This document shows, piece after piece, positions 35,261 to 44,790 of a stretch of 62,541 nt of DNA (positions are counted from its first letter, which is position 1; each line of letters starts with the position of its first letter). The DNA is taken from the NCBI GenBank assembly GCA_016765135.1, contig JAESQN010000008.1, positions 1 to 62,541 on the forward strand, given 5' to 3'. The notes under the pieces are model-generated. The model was given only the letters and a program-made list of their open reading frames with translations, was not told the DNA's origin and ran no database searches. Both the position numbers and the translations under genes were made by a program. The DNA comes from Robiginitomaculum sp. (GTDB taxonomy: Bacteria; Pseudomonadota; Alphaproteobacteria; Caulobacterales; Maricaulaceae).

Positions 35261-35938
35261 TTGATCTGCTTGGGTATTGATACGACCGGGCCGTGGTGCA
35301 GTGTGGCGCTCGTGGACGAAGCTCGGATTTTGGAGTTGCGCCGCCAAAACATAGGCCCAGGGAATAACAAACCAGGGAATAACAAGAAAGGCCACGCAGA
35401 AGCTTTGGCGGATATGGTACAGGACGTTTTGCGCACCGCCGATGTGCAGCCTTCTGATCTAGATAAAATATCCGTCTGTACGGGGCCGGGTAGTTTCACC
35501 GGGCCGCGCATAGGTTTGGCCTTTGCCAAAGGTCTGGCATTACCCCACAAAACCCCACTTGTCGGTCTGTCAGCATTACAGGTCTGGGCCGCCAATGTTG
35601 ATCCTAAGCGTAGCAAAACCGTTTTGTCTGTTGCCGACGTAAAGCGCGGTCAGGTCTGTGCGCAAATATATAAAAACGGCACCCCCGTACAAGACCACAA
35701 AACATGTACCCCCCAAGATTTGAACGGTGATCTAAAAGCCGATATTATCACGGGCAGTGGCGCGATATTGCTGGATATAAAATTACTGGGCGCAGACCAA
35801 GCAAGCACCTATATTTGCCCGGCCCAATTGGCATGGCTCGGTCTGGAAGCAACACCCGCCACACACCCGGCTGAACCATTATATCACCGCCCCCCGGACG
35901 CCAAGCTGCCGGGGGGAAAAGTTTTACAAGAGGCATAA
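35261..35938 (+). CDS. tsaB: tRNA threonylcarbamoyladenosine biosynthesis protein TsaB
   Basis: A 225-residue member of the ASKHA fold that partners TsaD and TsaE in making t6A37 of ANN-decoding tRNAs. The N-terminus reads CLGIDTTGPWCSVAL and the dimer and activation segment shows VCTGPGSFTGPRIGLAFAKG, the TsaB signature. The start is a TTG at 35261, immediately after the stop of the Nfu gene; no ATG offers the complete N-terminus. An insertion of Gly/Asn/Lys (GPGNNKPGNNKKG, an 18-base near-repeat) occurs near residue 30. An acetyltransferase gene follows by one base. Confidence 0.92.
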   Translation: MICLGIDTTGPWCSVALVDEARILELRRQNIGPGNNKPGNNKKGHAEALADMVQDVLRTADVQPSDLDKISVCTGPGSFTGPRIGLAFAKGLALPHKTPLVGLSALQVWAANVDPKRSKTVLSVADVKRGQVCAQIYKNGTPVQDHKTCTPQDLNGDLKADIITGSGAILLDIKLLGADQASTYICPAQLAWLGLEATPATHPAEPLYHRPPDAKLPGGKVLQEA

Positions 35939-35939
35939 A

Positions 35940-36386
35940 ATGACAATATCAATCCGTCCGTTGACCGAAGACGATTACGAAGCCTGGCTGGCATTGTGGC
36001 GGGGATATCTAAAATATTACCGCACTGAGCTTGCGGACGATATCACCCAAACCACATGGGCCAGGTTGACAGACGCAAAATCCGGCATTCACGGCCTGTG
36101 CGCAGTAGACGAAGATGATATGCCCATTGGGCTGGTGCATTATCTGTTTCACCCCGTAACATGGGCCAAAGCCCCGCGGTGTTATCTGGAAGATTTATTC
36201 ACCGCCACAGCCGCCCGTAACACAGGTGCAGGTCGCGCCCTGATAGAAGCGGTGGCCGATGCCGCCCGCGCCAAAGGCTCTGATCAGGTTTACTGGCTAA
36301 CCGAAGACTACAACAAACGCGCCCAACATCTCTATAACAAAACCGCCAAAAAAACCGTGTTCATAAAATACCAGAAAAATTTATAA
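35940..36386 (+). CDS. GNAT-family N-acetyltransferase
   Basis: A 148-residue acetyl-CoA-dependent acetyltransferase. The start is MTISIRPLTEDDYEAWLALW, and the acetyl-CoA-binding segment is LEDLFTATAARNTGAGRAL (the R/Q-x-x-G-x-G/A region), followed by YWLTEDYNKRAQHLYNK. It occupies the place where rimI follows tsaB in many bacteria, but the sequence belongs to a different GNAT branch, with the LEDLFT motif of small amine or amino-acid acetyltransferases, so I do not call it RimI. Only one base separates it from tsaB. Confidence 0.85.
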   Translation: MTISIRPLTEDDYEAWLALWRGYLKYYRTELADDITQTTWARLTDAKSGIHGLCAVDEDDMPIGLVHYLFHPVTWAKAPRCYLEDLFTATAARNTGAGRALIEAVADAARAKGSDQVYWLTEDYNKRAQHLYNKTAKKTVFIKYQKNL

Positions 36387-36454
36387 CCCATTATAATTGT
36401 TAGCACACCCTTGAAAACACTTGCCTGAATTCACCAAGGCGTTAATCAGGCGTA

Positions 36455-37687
36455 ATGTTACAAAAACAAACCACACAAAAGCCAAAGCTCTCTTTGCCCG
36501 AATTTGCGGCTATGATGGCTTATATGATTTCGCTGGCGGCTTTGTCTATTGATGCCATGTTGCCGGTGATTGATGTGATTGGTCGGGACTTGGGGGTTAT
36601 CGATCCAAATAAGCCGCAATTGATCATTGGGGCCGTGTTTTTGGGCCTGGCGATTGGGCAGCTTGCCTACGGCCCCATATCAGATGCAGTGGGGCGAAAG
36701 CCTGCGATTTATGCGGGGCTAGTCCTGTTTACCATAGGCTGTTTGCTAGCCATGTTTGCCAAAGATTTCGACACCATGCTGCTCGGCAGGTTCTTGCAGG
36801 GCATAGGCGTGGCGGGGCCGCGCATTGTTTCTATAGCTGTAGTGCGCGATATTTATTCCGGGCGCGAAATGGCGAAGGTTTCCTCATTCATTATGTCGTT
36901 TTTCATTATCGTCCCGGCCTTGGCACCTCTGCTGGGTCAATTTATCGCGGACATATGGAACTGGCAGGCCATATATTTTGTTCTGTTGGCTATGGCGGTA
37001 TTTGTCGGGCTTTGGTACGGGTTACGCCAAAGCGAAACTCTGCACCCGGAGTTTCGCAGAAAACTATCCTTGAGGCGGGTCATAAGCGGCTTTCGTGAAG
37101 CACTTAGTTTTCGTGTCACCAGCGGCTATGCACTGGCGGCGGGTATTGTTTTTGGATCTTTCGTCGCCTATTTGATGACCTCCCCGCAATTGTTTGCAGA
37201 TATATTCGGGATCAAAAAGAACTTCCCCTATTATTTTGGCGCATTGGCGATTTGTATCGGCATGGCGGCTTTCGTAAACGCCAGGCTGGTTATGAAGCTT
37301 GGTATGCGCAAATTATGTAAATGGGCGCTGTTTGCCAAAGCGGTGTGGTCAGGCGGGTTTTTTGTTGCCGCAGTGGCGAGCGGCGGGGTGTTGCCTCTGG
37401 AAGCATTTATGATTTGGGCCGGGTTTTCATTTTTCCTGTTGGGCATTTTGTTTGGCAATGTCAACGCCGTGGCTATGGAGCCGGTTGGCCATATCGCCGG
37501 GTTTGGTTCGTCCGTTGTCGGGTTTGTCTCCGGCGCGATTTCGCTTAGCATTGGTATGCTAATTGGGCAAATGTACACGGGTACAGTCTTGCCGCTCATT
37601 GGCGGCTTTGCCTTGCTGGCACCTATCTCCATCCTGGTGATGAAATGGGCGGATAAAGAGGTCGCAAGCGTAACAGATCCGGTTTGA
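36455..37687 (+). CDS. MFS drug exporter, Bcr/CflA family
   Basis: A 410-residue inner-membrane proton-coupled efflux protein with 12 predicted helices. Motif A of the family is YGPISDAVGRKPAIYAG between helices 2 and 3, and helix 1 carries ALSIDAMLPVIDVI, typical for Bcr/CflA (an Asp in the first helix). FLQGIGVAGPRIVSIAVVRD matches motif B. The substrate cannot be told; relatives export bicyclomycin, chloramphenicol or florfenicol. It stands apart, 68 bases after the acetyltransferase gene and with its own start region. Confidence 0.92.
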   Translation: MLQKQTTQKPKLSLPEFAAMMAYMISLAALSIDAMLPVIDVIGRDLGVIDPNKPQLIIGAVFLGLAIGQLAYGPISDAVGRKPAIYAGLVLFTIGCLLAMFAKDFDTMLLGRFLQGIGVAGPRIVSIAVVRDIYSGREMAKVSSFIMSFFIIVPALAPLLGQFIADIWNWQAIYFVLLAMAVFVGLWYGLRQSETLHPEFRRKLSLRRVISGFREALSFRVTSGYALAAGIVFGSFVAYLMTSPQLFADIFGIKKNFPYYFGALAICIGMAAFVNARLVMKLGMRKLCKWALFAKAVWSGGFFVAAVASGGVLPLEAFMIWAGFSFFLLGILFGNVNAVAMEPVGHIAGFGSSVVGFVSGAISLSIGMLIGQMYTGTVLPLIGGFALLAPISILVMKWADKEVASVTDPV

Positions 37688-37763
37688 TTTCGCATAGCAC
37701 CTATGCACCCACTTGCAAAGTTGCAGCTTTACACACCCCGATGAATTTTGCATAAATTTGCCT

Positions 37764-38666
37764 ATGGATATTGTATATGACCGCAAGCTTGATATTCACC
37801 GAAGCAAGGTGGCTATGCTGGGCGGGACAATGTCGGGCGTGCATTTTGGGCCAATCGACGCGCCTGTAAAAATGGTTTTTCTACATGCGAATGGCTTTAA
37901 CGGTTTGACCTACCGCAGTATTTTGGCACCGCTCGGTGTGCATGTTTTGGCGCTAGATTTGCGCGGACATGGGCGGACAACTCTGCCGACCGATGATTTA
38001 CACCTGACCAGCCATACCAATTACGCTAAAAACTTGGCTGCTTATTTGCAGGCCCATATTGATGGGCCGGTTATTCTTGCAGGGCATTCCCTGGGTGCAA
38101 ATACGGCGATCATCGCCGCAAATATGGTGCCGGAGAAAATTATTCAGATATTGGCTTTTGACCCCATAGTTTTACCTATGTATGTACGGCTCATCATGAT
38201 GAGCGAGACAGGGCGAGGGATATTACTAAGAAACTACCCATTTGCCAAAAACGCCGGGCGGCGGCGCGAAATATTTGCTTCACGGGAAGATGCATTTAAA
38301 CGCTACCACGAACGTGGGCCGTTCAAGCATTTTCCTGAAGAGGTTTTGAAAGACTATATCCATGATGGTTTTGTGGAATATGCAGACGGTGTTCGCTTGG
38401 CATGCCGCCCGAAATGGGAACAATATCCCTATGTTCATCAAGGCCAAAACATGAAGGGTCGTATCGCAAACCTGCCTGCTGGTTCACATATAATGATTAC
38501 GGATTTTGTCAAACAATCACAGAGATGGATGGTGCGCGCCCGGCGTAAAAACCCCAATTTGCGGATAGACTATCATCCTGAATGGGATCATTTTTTTCCA
38601 GTCACAAAACCTGAAATTAGTGTTGAGGCTTTGCGGCAAATCCTTGTCGGGTCATCAGGGCTTTAA
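37764..38666 (+). CDS. Alpha/beta hydrolase
   Basis: A 300-residue esterase-like enzyme of unknown substrate. The nucleophile elbow is AGHSLGANTA (Ser near residue 113); the oxyanion strand VFLHANGFNGLTY and LDLRGHGRTTLP precede it, and the C-terminal His is in EWDHFFP. The start at 37764 gives a normal N-terminus; an in-frame ATG at 37713 adds 17 non-conserved residues. No clear ribosome-binding site precedes either. It converges on the thioesterase gene with a 12-base overlap. Confidence 0.85.
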   Translation: MDIVYDRKLDIHRSKVAMLGGTMSGVHFGPIDAPVKMVFLHANGFNGLTYRSILAPLGVHVLALDLRGHGRTTLPTDDLHLTSHTNYAKNLAAYLQAHIDGPVILAGHSLGANTAIIAANMVPEKIIQILAFDPIVLPMYVRLIMMSETGRGILLRNYPFAKNAGRRREIFASREDAFKRYHERGPFKHFPEEVLKDYIHDGFVEYADGVRLACRPKWEQYPYVHQGQNMKGRIANLPAGSHIMITDFVKQSQRWMVRARRKNPNLRIDYHPEWDHFFPVTKPEISVEALRQILVGSSGL

Positions 38667-39584
38667 GCCCTTGACGACGCCCTTGTTCAAGAGCGCCAAT
38701 GTTGTTTCATCTATCGTGACCAACCGGCGGGTTTTCAGATTAAAGCGACAACCAACGCCGACAAAACTGCTCCAACATTTTCCGCTTACCGGGTCTAACA
38801 CCCAGTGACATAATTCGCGTACATGAGTGGAGGCGCTACGGAGGCCTGAGCGGATTTCATACAAATCACCTGCTTTGGGGCGGCGCTTATGCCGCGCACA
38901 GGCTTCGAGCAAAACTCCGCTCATACCATCATCCGAGGCAAAATCCAGATCCGGCCAGGCGGTTTTAAGATGTTGCACGGAGTTCGAGATGCGCCCGACA
39001 ATAGCCGTTGGCAACACATGGCCAAACACATCGCATTCTGATGGTCTAAAGACCCCGCGTCCGATAGCTTGCAAGCCAAATTCGTCTGCTTTTTGCATTG
39101 TCGCCAGATCAGAATCCTCGTCCGAAATTTCATAAGGGTCAATGTTGCGCGGTTTTGCTATTTCCGGTACGTCAATCATCAACCGTTCGGCTTGCGCCTT
39201 GGTACGCTTTGACCAGGAAAATTGAATGCCGGTGCGCACAGCAATATGGGACAAGGTTTCAGTAATCGTCGCGGACGCAACATCATCGACGCCAGTTATG
39301 ACATGAACAAGTGTGATGTCGGTCTCGCCCAAATTCACCACACCCGTAGATACTGCCATGCCGTGACCGGGGCGTAATTCCTTAATATATTTGATATGCT
39401 GGTTGGTCGGTACCAATGTGCTGAGGGATGTGGTTTTGTATATGGGAGGCAAGCCCAGATGGTGGGCGAACCGTGCACGGGCTTCAAGAACGCGGTCAAA
39501 GTAATAGCGCATATTCATATGGCCAAGCTCGTCCGCCTCCCAGGCCAAGGCTTCGCCGCGCCATGTCTCGATTAAACCGCTCAT
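38655..39584 (-). CDS. Double-hotdog acyl-CoA thioesterase-like protein
   Basis: A 309-residue protein made of two hotdog domains. The first begins LAWEADELGHMNMRYYFDRV, which carries the Asp/Glu and HxN elements of 4-hydroxybenzoyl-CoA-type thioesterases, and the second has VFRPSECDVFGHVLPTAIVG. Such proteins hydrolyse acyl-CoA or serve as dehydratase-like binders; the substrate here is unknown. It follows zur by five bases on the same strand, so it probably shares zur's transcript. Its 3' end overlaps the hydrolase gene by 12 bases. Confidence 0.8.
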   Translation of the reverse strand: MSGLIETWRGEALAWEADELGHMNMRYYFDRVLEARARFAHHLGLPPIYKTTSLSTLVPTNQHIKYIKELRPGHGMAVSTGVVNLGETDITLVHVITGVDDVASATITETLSHIAVRTGIQFSWSKRTKAQAERLMIDVPEIAKPRNIDPYEISDEDSDLATMQKADEFGLQAIGRGVFRPSECDVFGHVLPTAIVGRISNSVQHLKTAWPDLDFASDDGMSGVLLEACARHKRRPKAGDLYEIRSGLRSASTHVRELCHWVLDPVSGKCWSSFVGVGCRFNLKTRRLVTIDETTLALLNKGVVKGLKP

Positions 39585-39589
39585 AATTA

Positions 39590-40057
39590 TTACGCGGCGC
39601 AGTTTTTGCAGATGCCGTAATGCTCGATCACAGAGCGGCGGATTTCAAACCCGCCCGGCACACAATCAATATGGTCATTGGCGGAACGTTCCTCTAAATT
39701 CTCGCATTGTTCACAAATGAAAAATTCCGCGATATGCCCGCCTTTGTCTTTATAATTATCAAGGGAATGGTCACAAGCAATATAGGCGTTGAGGGCCTCA
39801 ACCCGGTGTACCAGGCCGAGCCCAGCGAGAAATTCCAAAGCCCGGTAAACAGTTGGTGGTTTTGGCGAGCCAAATTCCGGCCTGAGTTGATCCAATAAAT
39901 CATAGGCTTTCACCGGAGTTTTGCTTTTTGCGATCAATGTGAACACATGCTCACGCAGTTTCGTGAACCGTCGTCCTTTCTCCTCACAAATCGCCCTGGC
40001 CGTCTCTAATAACTGCTCTGGCGTTTTGTGTTCATGTTCGTGTTTACAATTTGTCAT
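39590..40057 (-). CDS. zur: Fur-family transcriptional regulator, Zur-like
   Basis: A 155-residue metal-responsive repressor. The winged-helix part has GRRFTKLREHVFTLIAKSK and SPKPPTVYRALEFLAGLGLV. The structural zinc site is formed by CEQC and CKNC. The regulatory His residues and a His-rich N-terminus (CKHEHEHK) are present. The spacing of Cys pairs and the HRVEALNAYIACDH segment are closer to Zur than to Fur, suggesting zinc sensing; this is inference. In this window it would be the natural zinc-uptake regulator opposite the metal-export island, but no uptake genes are nearby. Confidence 0.85.
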   Translation of the reverse strand: MTNCKHEHEHKTPEQLLETARAICEEKGRRFTKLREHVFTLIAKSKTPVKAYDLLDQLRPEFGSPKPPTVYRALEFLAGLGLVHRVEALNAYIACDHSLDNYKDKGGHIAEFFICEQCENLEERSANDHIDCVPGGFEIRRSVIEHYGICKNCAA

Positions 40058-40288
40058 AAAGCCCTCTTTGAATAACTCCCGGTCGGTCGCTTTCGCTCCC
40101 CCCTTCGCCTCTTATTTGCATCATAATAACATAAACATTTGACTTTGCACCTGTGAATTTGGCTTAAGATGTGCATAAGAGCCATCAATCAATATGTTTT
40201 AACCATTGAAGCAGAGGCAAACATGGGCTAATGACGCCCGGATTTTAGATTTACAGACCGCATAGAAGCGGAAACTTGAGGAATAAAC

Positions 40289-41095
40289 ATGGCCAAAAAA
40301 CCAACAACCCCGAAAACCCCACCACAAAACCAACCAAATGTGACCGGAAATGTGATGATGTATCAAGACCCGCAACCCTTGACCAAAGACAAACATGCAA
40401 ATTTTGGCGTCAAACCGGTGGATAAACCATTTGAATTTATGGAAAAATCCCATTTCATGCCACTTACCGCGCCAGAATTTGGCTCGGCTAGTGCCAGTTT
40501 CCCAATCATTTTCGCGGGCGATGACCGGTCACCTTTGGCCGTTATGGGTATTCGTGCCAATGAAAATCTGTTCGTGACAGACGGACAATTTGACAATCAC
40601 TATTACATGCCAGCCTTTGCCCGCCGTTATCCATTTGTATTGGCCGGCGACCAGGAAAATGACCGGTTTGTGGTCTGTGTTGACGAGAAAGCGGAATGTG
40701 TCACCAAGAAAGATCCGACACAGTCGTTCTTTGATGGCGATGAGCCGTCCCAGTTTACCAATGAGGCATTTGAGTTTTTGAAACAATTTGAGCAAGATCG
40801 CCGGGCAACCGAACAAATGATTGCCCGGTTCAAGGAGCTTGATCTGTTTGAGCAAAAGGAAATGAATTTCCAAGGCCAAAACGCCGACGGCACGCCCGCC
40901 GATAAACAAAAAATCGCCGATTACTTTGCGATTTCAGACGAAAAACTTCGGGGCCTGGACGCAAAAACCACCAAAGAGTTTATGGACAATGGCTTTCTAT
41001 CTGTAGCATATGCCCACATGCTCTCATTGGGCAATTGGCAACGCCTGGTCAATATGACCTTGGCGCGGGCGCAAAAAGAGCCTGCCAAGGCATAG
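40289..41095 (+). CDS. sapC: SapC-family protein
   Basis: A 268-residue SapC-superfamily protein, named after a gene linked to S-layer export in Campylobacter; the biochemical role is unknown. The conserved core is visible: FMPLTAPEFGSASASFPIIF, LFVTDGQFDNHYYMPAFARR, PFVLAGDQENDRFVVCVDE and SFFDGDEPSQFTNEAFEFLK, followed by a C-terminal helical region. The N-terminus is a Pro/Thr/Lys-rich tail without signal peptide. AGGAATAAAC precedes the ATG. It has its own terminator at 41121-41147. Most alphaproteobacterial genomes carry such a single-gene unit. Confidence 0.88.
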   Translation: MAKKPTTPKTPPQNQPNVTGNVMMYQDPQPLTKDKHANFGVKPVDKPFEFMEKSHFMPLTAPEFGSASASFPIIFAGDDRSPLAVMGIRANENLFVTDGQFDNHYYMPAFARRYPFVLAGDQENDRFVVCVDEKAECVTKKDPTQSFFDGDEPSQFTNEAFEFLKQFEQDRRATEQMIARFKELDLFEQKEMNFQGQNADGTPADKQKIADYFAISDEKLRGLDAKTTKEFMDNGFLSVAYAHMLSLGNWQRLVNMTLARAQKEPAKA

Positions 41096-41120
41096 TTTAA
41101 CACATATATAATACAAAAAA

Positions 41121-41147
41121 ACCCGGTCACTGCGACCGGGTTTTTTT
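41121..41147 (+). terminator. Rho-independent terminator of sapC
   Basis: Perfect eight-base-pair stem ACCCGGTC/GACCGGGT with an ACTGC loop and a run of seven T. Upstream A-run (ATACAAAAAA) would also let it act on the leftward NDUFA9-like transcript. Confidence 0.93.
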
Positions 41148-41166
41148 GTGAATGTTCGTATTGCAG

Positions 41167-42129
41167 TTAATTTACAGGCGACTGATAAAACTGCCCGTAT
41201 TTTCTAAAATGCGTCAGGCTGTCTGGTACGATTGCGCTTATGGTTTCGCCTTGAATGCCCAGATCCGACAAGCCGGGGAAATCACCGCTAACCACACTGT
41301 CCGTTTTGAGCATTTGTACCTGATCGCGGGTTAAAAATGGTTTTACCAAGGGAATATATCCCGACAAATCTCCAAACACACCGAGCAGGCTACTTATGCT
41401 CCACGGCAGGGGCACAAGCAGGCGTTTCTTGCCGATACAATCAAGCGTGAACTGTAACAGCTCCTTAAAAGTATAGGTTTGGGGGCCAGCTAATTCCCAT
41501 GTTTTTCCGGTGCTGCCCTTACCGATGATCCGGCAAATGGCTTGGGCTAAATCGTCCACATAAAGTGGCTGGAAGCGGGTTTTACCTGCGCCGAACAAGG
41601 GCAATATGGGTGTTATCCCGGCCAGACCTGCAAAGCGGGTGAAAAACCCGTCGCCTTCACCAAATAGAATTGAAGGGCGCAAAATATCAGCGCTTGCAAC
41701 GGTGTTTTGTACGGCCCGTTCTCCGCCTGCTTTAGAGCGCGCATATTTGCTGTTAGCGGCCTGGCTGGCGCCAATAGCAGATATATGTACGAAATTTGTC
41801 ACGCCATTTTTCTCGGCTGCATCTGCAATATTCTTTGCGCCGAGTTCATGTACTGTACCAAATTTTTGCCGTCCTTGCTCAAACACAAGCCCTGCCAAAT
41901 TGATCACGGCATCACACCCTTGCACTGCATTTTGCACAGAGTTTTTGTAGCGGACATTGGCTTGTAGCAATTGTACTTGCCCGACCCCGCCCATGACTTT
42001 TAAATCGCCCGCAATATGAGGTCGGCGCACACAGGCCCGAATGCGCCACCCGTCTTTGGCCAATCGCCGCACCACATAACGGCCCAAAAACCCGTCAGCC
42101 CCAAAAACGCAAACCAACCCTTTTGACAT
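41167..42129 (-). CDS. NDUFA9-like complex I-associated NAD(P)-binding protein
   Basis: A 320-residue atypical short-chain dehydrogenase of the NDUFA9/39-kDa complex I accessory family. The Rossmann start is VFGADGFLGRYVVRRLAKDG (GxxGxxG), then INLAGLVFEQG, HISAIGAS and a YARSK motif in place of the catalytic YxxxK. In alphaproteobacteria and mitochondria these proteins bind NADPH and stabilise respiratory complex I. No nuo genes are nearby. Convergent with sapC. Confidence 0.9.
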   Translation of the reverse strand: MSKGLVCVFGADGFLGRYVVRRLAKDGWRIRACVRRPHIAGDLKVMGGVGQVQLLQANVRYKNSVQNAVQGCDAVINLAGLVFEQGRQKFGTVHELGAKNIADAAEKNGVTNFVHISAIGASQAANSKYARSKAGGERAVQNTVASADILRPSILFGEGDGFFTRFAGLAGITPILPLFGAGKTRFQPLYVDDLAQAICRIIGKGSTGKTWELAGPQTYTFKELLQFTLDCIGKKRLLVPLPWSISSLLGVFGDLSGYIPLVKPFLTRDQVQMLKTDSVVSGDFPGLSDLGIQGETISAIVPDSLTHFRKYGQFYQSPVN

Positions 42130-42330
42130 AAGAAACTCCTTGTTGTTGGATGCAATTTACGCTGTAAAAGCCCCCCTGTCCACGGCGGAGTTAAGCTCGC
42201 ACAGTTTTTCCAAGAGGGAGGCTACGCATTATCAAAAGAATCGACGCATAAAACCTTTGGTTTACTCTGTAAACAGATTACTGGGAGTGAGTTACTGGGA
42301 AAATCAGACGCGCAAAAGAAATCATGGCGT

Positions 42331-42370
42331 AAATAAACCACTACTGACTGTCGTCGGTAGTGGTTTATTT
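42331..42370 (-). terminator. Hairpin at the end of the cadA-like gene
   Basis: A perfect 14-base-pair stem (AAATAAACCACTAC/GTAGTGGTTTATTT) with a 12-base loop. Its right arm begins inside the last codons of the ATPase gene. The leftward transcript ends in TTTATTT, so it works as terminator of the czc operon. The gap 42130-42330 before the NDUFA9-like gene holds no supportable gene. Confidence 0.75.
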
Positions 42371-44509
42371 ATAAGGGTCAAACCTCAACAGCCTTAGCGC
42401 ATTCAGCGTCACGATTACCGTAGCCCCCGTATCCGCCAAAATCGCCATCCATAGCGACGTTGCACCCATCATGGTTGTTACCAGGAATACGGCTTTTAAG
42501 ATTAGCGAGAAAGCTATGTTTTGGTGGATATTGCGCATAGTCGCTTTGGAGAGATTGACCAGGGCCGGGATGCCGGTGACGCGCTCTCGCAGCAGTGCCG
42601 CGTCTGCGGTTTCCAGAGCTACGTCTGTGCCACTGCCCATGGCTATGCCCACATCGGCGCGGGCCAGTGCGGGGGCGTCGTTAATGCCGTCGCCGACCAT
42701 GGCGACACTGCCTGCGGCTTTAAGGCTTTCAATGGTTCGCAGCTTGTCGTCCGGCATAAGCTCAGCCTGAACGTCCATGCCAAGTTGCGCGGCGATGGCT
42801 TTGCCGGTGCGGGCATTATCGCCGGTCAGCATTATGGTTTTAATCCCCATAGTGCCGAGCTTGTCCATGGCTTCTCGTGCGTCCTCGCGCAGTTCGTCGC
42901 GCATGGCAATGACGCCGAGCATGGTTTTATCCTTGACCACCACGCCCAGAGTTTTCCCTTGCACCTCAAAGTCCAACATTGTCTGCTTCGCCTCGTCGCT
43001 GATTTTGGAAATTTCTTCGGCGTATCTCGGCGAAGCTATTGTCACCAAAGCTTTCCCGACCATGCCGGCGACGCCGCGCCCGGAGAGCGCCTTGGCGTCT
43101 TTGGCTCGCTTGAATTTAAGCCCACGTTTTTCGGCTTCCTCGACAATAGCCACTGCGAGCGGATGGGAGGATGTGACCTCCACCGCCACCGCCAATGACA
43201 TCATGTCCGCTTCACTTCCCTTGAACACATGAATATCCGTGACCTTCGGTGTGCCTTCGGTCAGGGTCCCGGTTTTGTCAAAAGCAATTGTACTGACCTT
43301 GCCGATAGCTTCCAAAACCACCCCGCCTTTCATGAGCAGACCTTTGCGTGCGCCCGCAGCTATGCCGGAGGTAATCGCCGCCGGGGTCGAGAGCACAAGT
43401 GCGCACGGACAACCGATGAGCCAGATGGCCAAACCTTTATATATCCAGACCATCCATTCGCCGCCAAAGAATAAAGGCGCTATTGTGCCGACCAATATCC
43501 CGGCCAGCAGAACGCCGGGCGTATAATATTTGCTGAAATTATCAATGAAACGCGCCGTCGGAGATTTCCCGGCTTCGGCTTCCTCGACGAGGTTCATGAT
43601 CCTAGCGATCATATTATCTTCGGCGGTTTTATCAACGCGCAGACGGATCACCCCGTCGGCATTTATGGCGCCCGCATAAACTTCATCACCGATACCCCGG
43701 CGCACCGGGATGCTCTCGCCCGTGATAGAACTTTCGTCCAGCGAAGTAGAGCCAGAGACAATTTCGCCGTCCGCAGGTATCCGCCCGCCGGGCTGAATTT
43801 CGACAACATCGCCAATAACCAGCGTGTCCGCCGCCACTTCATTGACGTCCTCGCCCCGAACCAGGAACGCCATTTTCGGCGCGAGGTCAGCCAGTGCCTG
43901 CACGCTTTTTCGCGCTTTTGCCGTCGCCATGCTTTCCAACATTTCGCCAAGCGCGAACAAAAACACGACCACCGCAGCCTCGACAGAAGCCTGAATGGCG
44001 ATGGCTCCGACGACGGCAAATGTCACCAATGTGTCAATGGTGAACGGGCTGCCAGCGAGCGCCGACATAAAGGCTTTTCGAGCCATAGGCATAAGCGCGA
44101 CCAGTGCGGCAATCGCATAACCAAGTTCGTAAACTTCAATCTCAAACCCGCCAAGGCTGACAACCGCATGTTTGGCAAATATGAAAATCAGTGTAGCCAA
44201 CACCAGCATCACGCCCGTAAAAACCACCAGCTGGCCGCGTTTGGTTTTATACCAGACCTCAAGCCCGTCGGACGCATGTCCGGTTTCGTCCTTGGCGATT
44301 TTATAACCAAGCTTGTTGATGGTTTTCTCGACCATTTTTGTTTGGGCAGTTGCATCTACGCCGCCGTCTTCAAGATTTAGTTTCATTTTGCCATTGCCAA
44401 AATTGACGCTTACGTCTTTGACGCCCGGCAAAGCCCGTACCGCCTTTTCAACCGGCCCGGCGCAAGACGGGCAATCCATGCCCTCGATTTTCAGCGTTAT
44501 TTCATTCAT
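42365..44509 (-). CDS. cadA: Zn/Cd/Pb-exporting P1B-type ATPase (CadA/ZntA-like)
   Basis: A 714-residue inner-membrane pump. The N-terminal HMA domain has GMDCPSCAGPVEKA. The ion-binding helix carries CPCALVLSTPAAI, a feature of the divalent-cation (P1B-2) branch. The phosphorylation site is DKTGTLTEGTPK, the hinge is GDGINDAPALARADVG, and the C-terminal helix has LADTGATVIVTLNALRLL with the Asp found in ZntA/CadA. It exports Zn2+, Cd2+ or Pb2+ from cytoplasm to periplasm, where the CzcCBA pump encoded upstream on the same strand could take over. An R2 palindrome of 280 bases lies between it and the PII-like gene, so co-transcription is likely but translation is not coupled. Confidence 0.93.
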   Translation of the reverse strand: MNEITLKIEGMDCPSCAGPVEKAVRALPGVKDVSVNFGNGKMKLNLEDGGVDATAQTKMVEKTINKLGYKIAKDETGHASDGLEVWYKTKRGQLVVFTGVMLVLATLIFIFAKHAVVSLGGFEIEVYELGYAIAALVALMPMARKAFMSALAGSPFTIDTLVTFAVVGAIAIQASVEAAVVVFLFALGEMLESMATAKARKSVQALADLAPKMAFLVRGEDVNEVAADTLVIGDVVEIQPGGRIPADGEIVSGSTSLDESSITGESIPVRRGIGDEVYAGAINADGVIRLRVDKTAEDNMIARIMNLVEEAEAGKSPTARFIDNFSKYYTPGVLLAGILVGTIAPLFFGGEWMVWIYKGLAIWLIGCPCALVLSTPAAITSGIAAGARKGLLMKGGVVLEAIGKVSTIAFDKTGTLTEGTPKVTDIHVFKGSEADMMSLAVAVEVTSSHPLAVAIVEEAEKRGLKFKRAKDAKALSGRGVAGMVGKALVTIASPRYAEEISKISDEAKQTMLDFEVQGKTLGVVVKDKTMLGVIAMRDELREDAREAMDKLGTMGIKTIMLTGDNARTGKAIAAQLGMDVQAELMPDDKLRTIESLKAAGSVAMVGDGINDAPALARADVGIAMGSGTDVALETADAALLRERVTGIPALVNLSKATMRNIHQNIAFSLILKAVFLVTTMMGATSLWMAILADTGATVIVTLNALRLLRFDPYK

Positions 44510-44572
44510 TCTACACCGTCCTTCATTTGGATTTGGATTTAGGTAGTGTACTCATTTCTACCAATGAAAACT

Positions 44573-44747
44573 TGTTTTCATCACCTCTCCCATTTTTGCT
44601 TTTTGGGGAGGAGAGGTCGAGCGAAGCGAGGGTGAGGGGAAATATGGTTTGCAACACATCAATCATAGCATTTGCCAACATATCTTGCAGTATATCCCCT
44701 CACCCACAGTTCGCAAGAGCGAACGCGGCCTCTCCCCAAGGAGAGGC
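44573..44747. repeat. Palindromic intergenic repeat R2, copy B (between PII-like gene and cadA)
   Basis: About 175 bases. Left arm TCACCTCTCCC and GGTGAGGGGAAAT, right arm TATCCCCTCACCC and CCTCTCCCCAAGGAGAGG. The right-hand 52 bases (44695-44746) equal copy A (26115-26166) except at one position. The middle, loop-like part differs completely from copy A, so the arms and not the loops are conserved. Confidence 0.88.
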
Positions 44748-44790
44748 ATTTTACCGCGCAATATTACTTCATTGCTCATTTTAGTTCCCC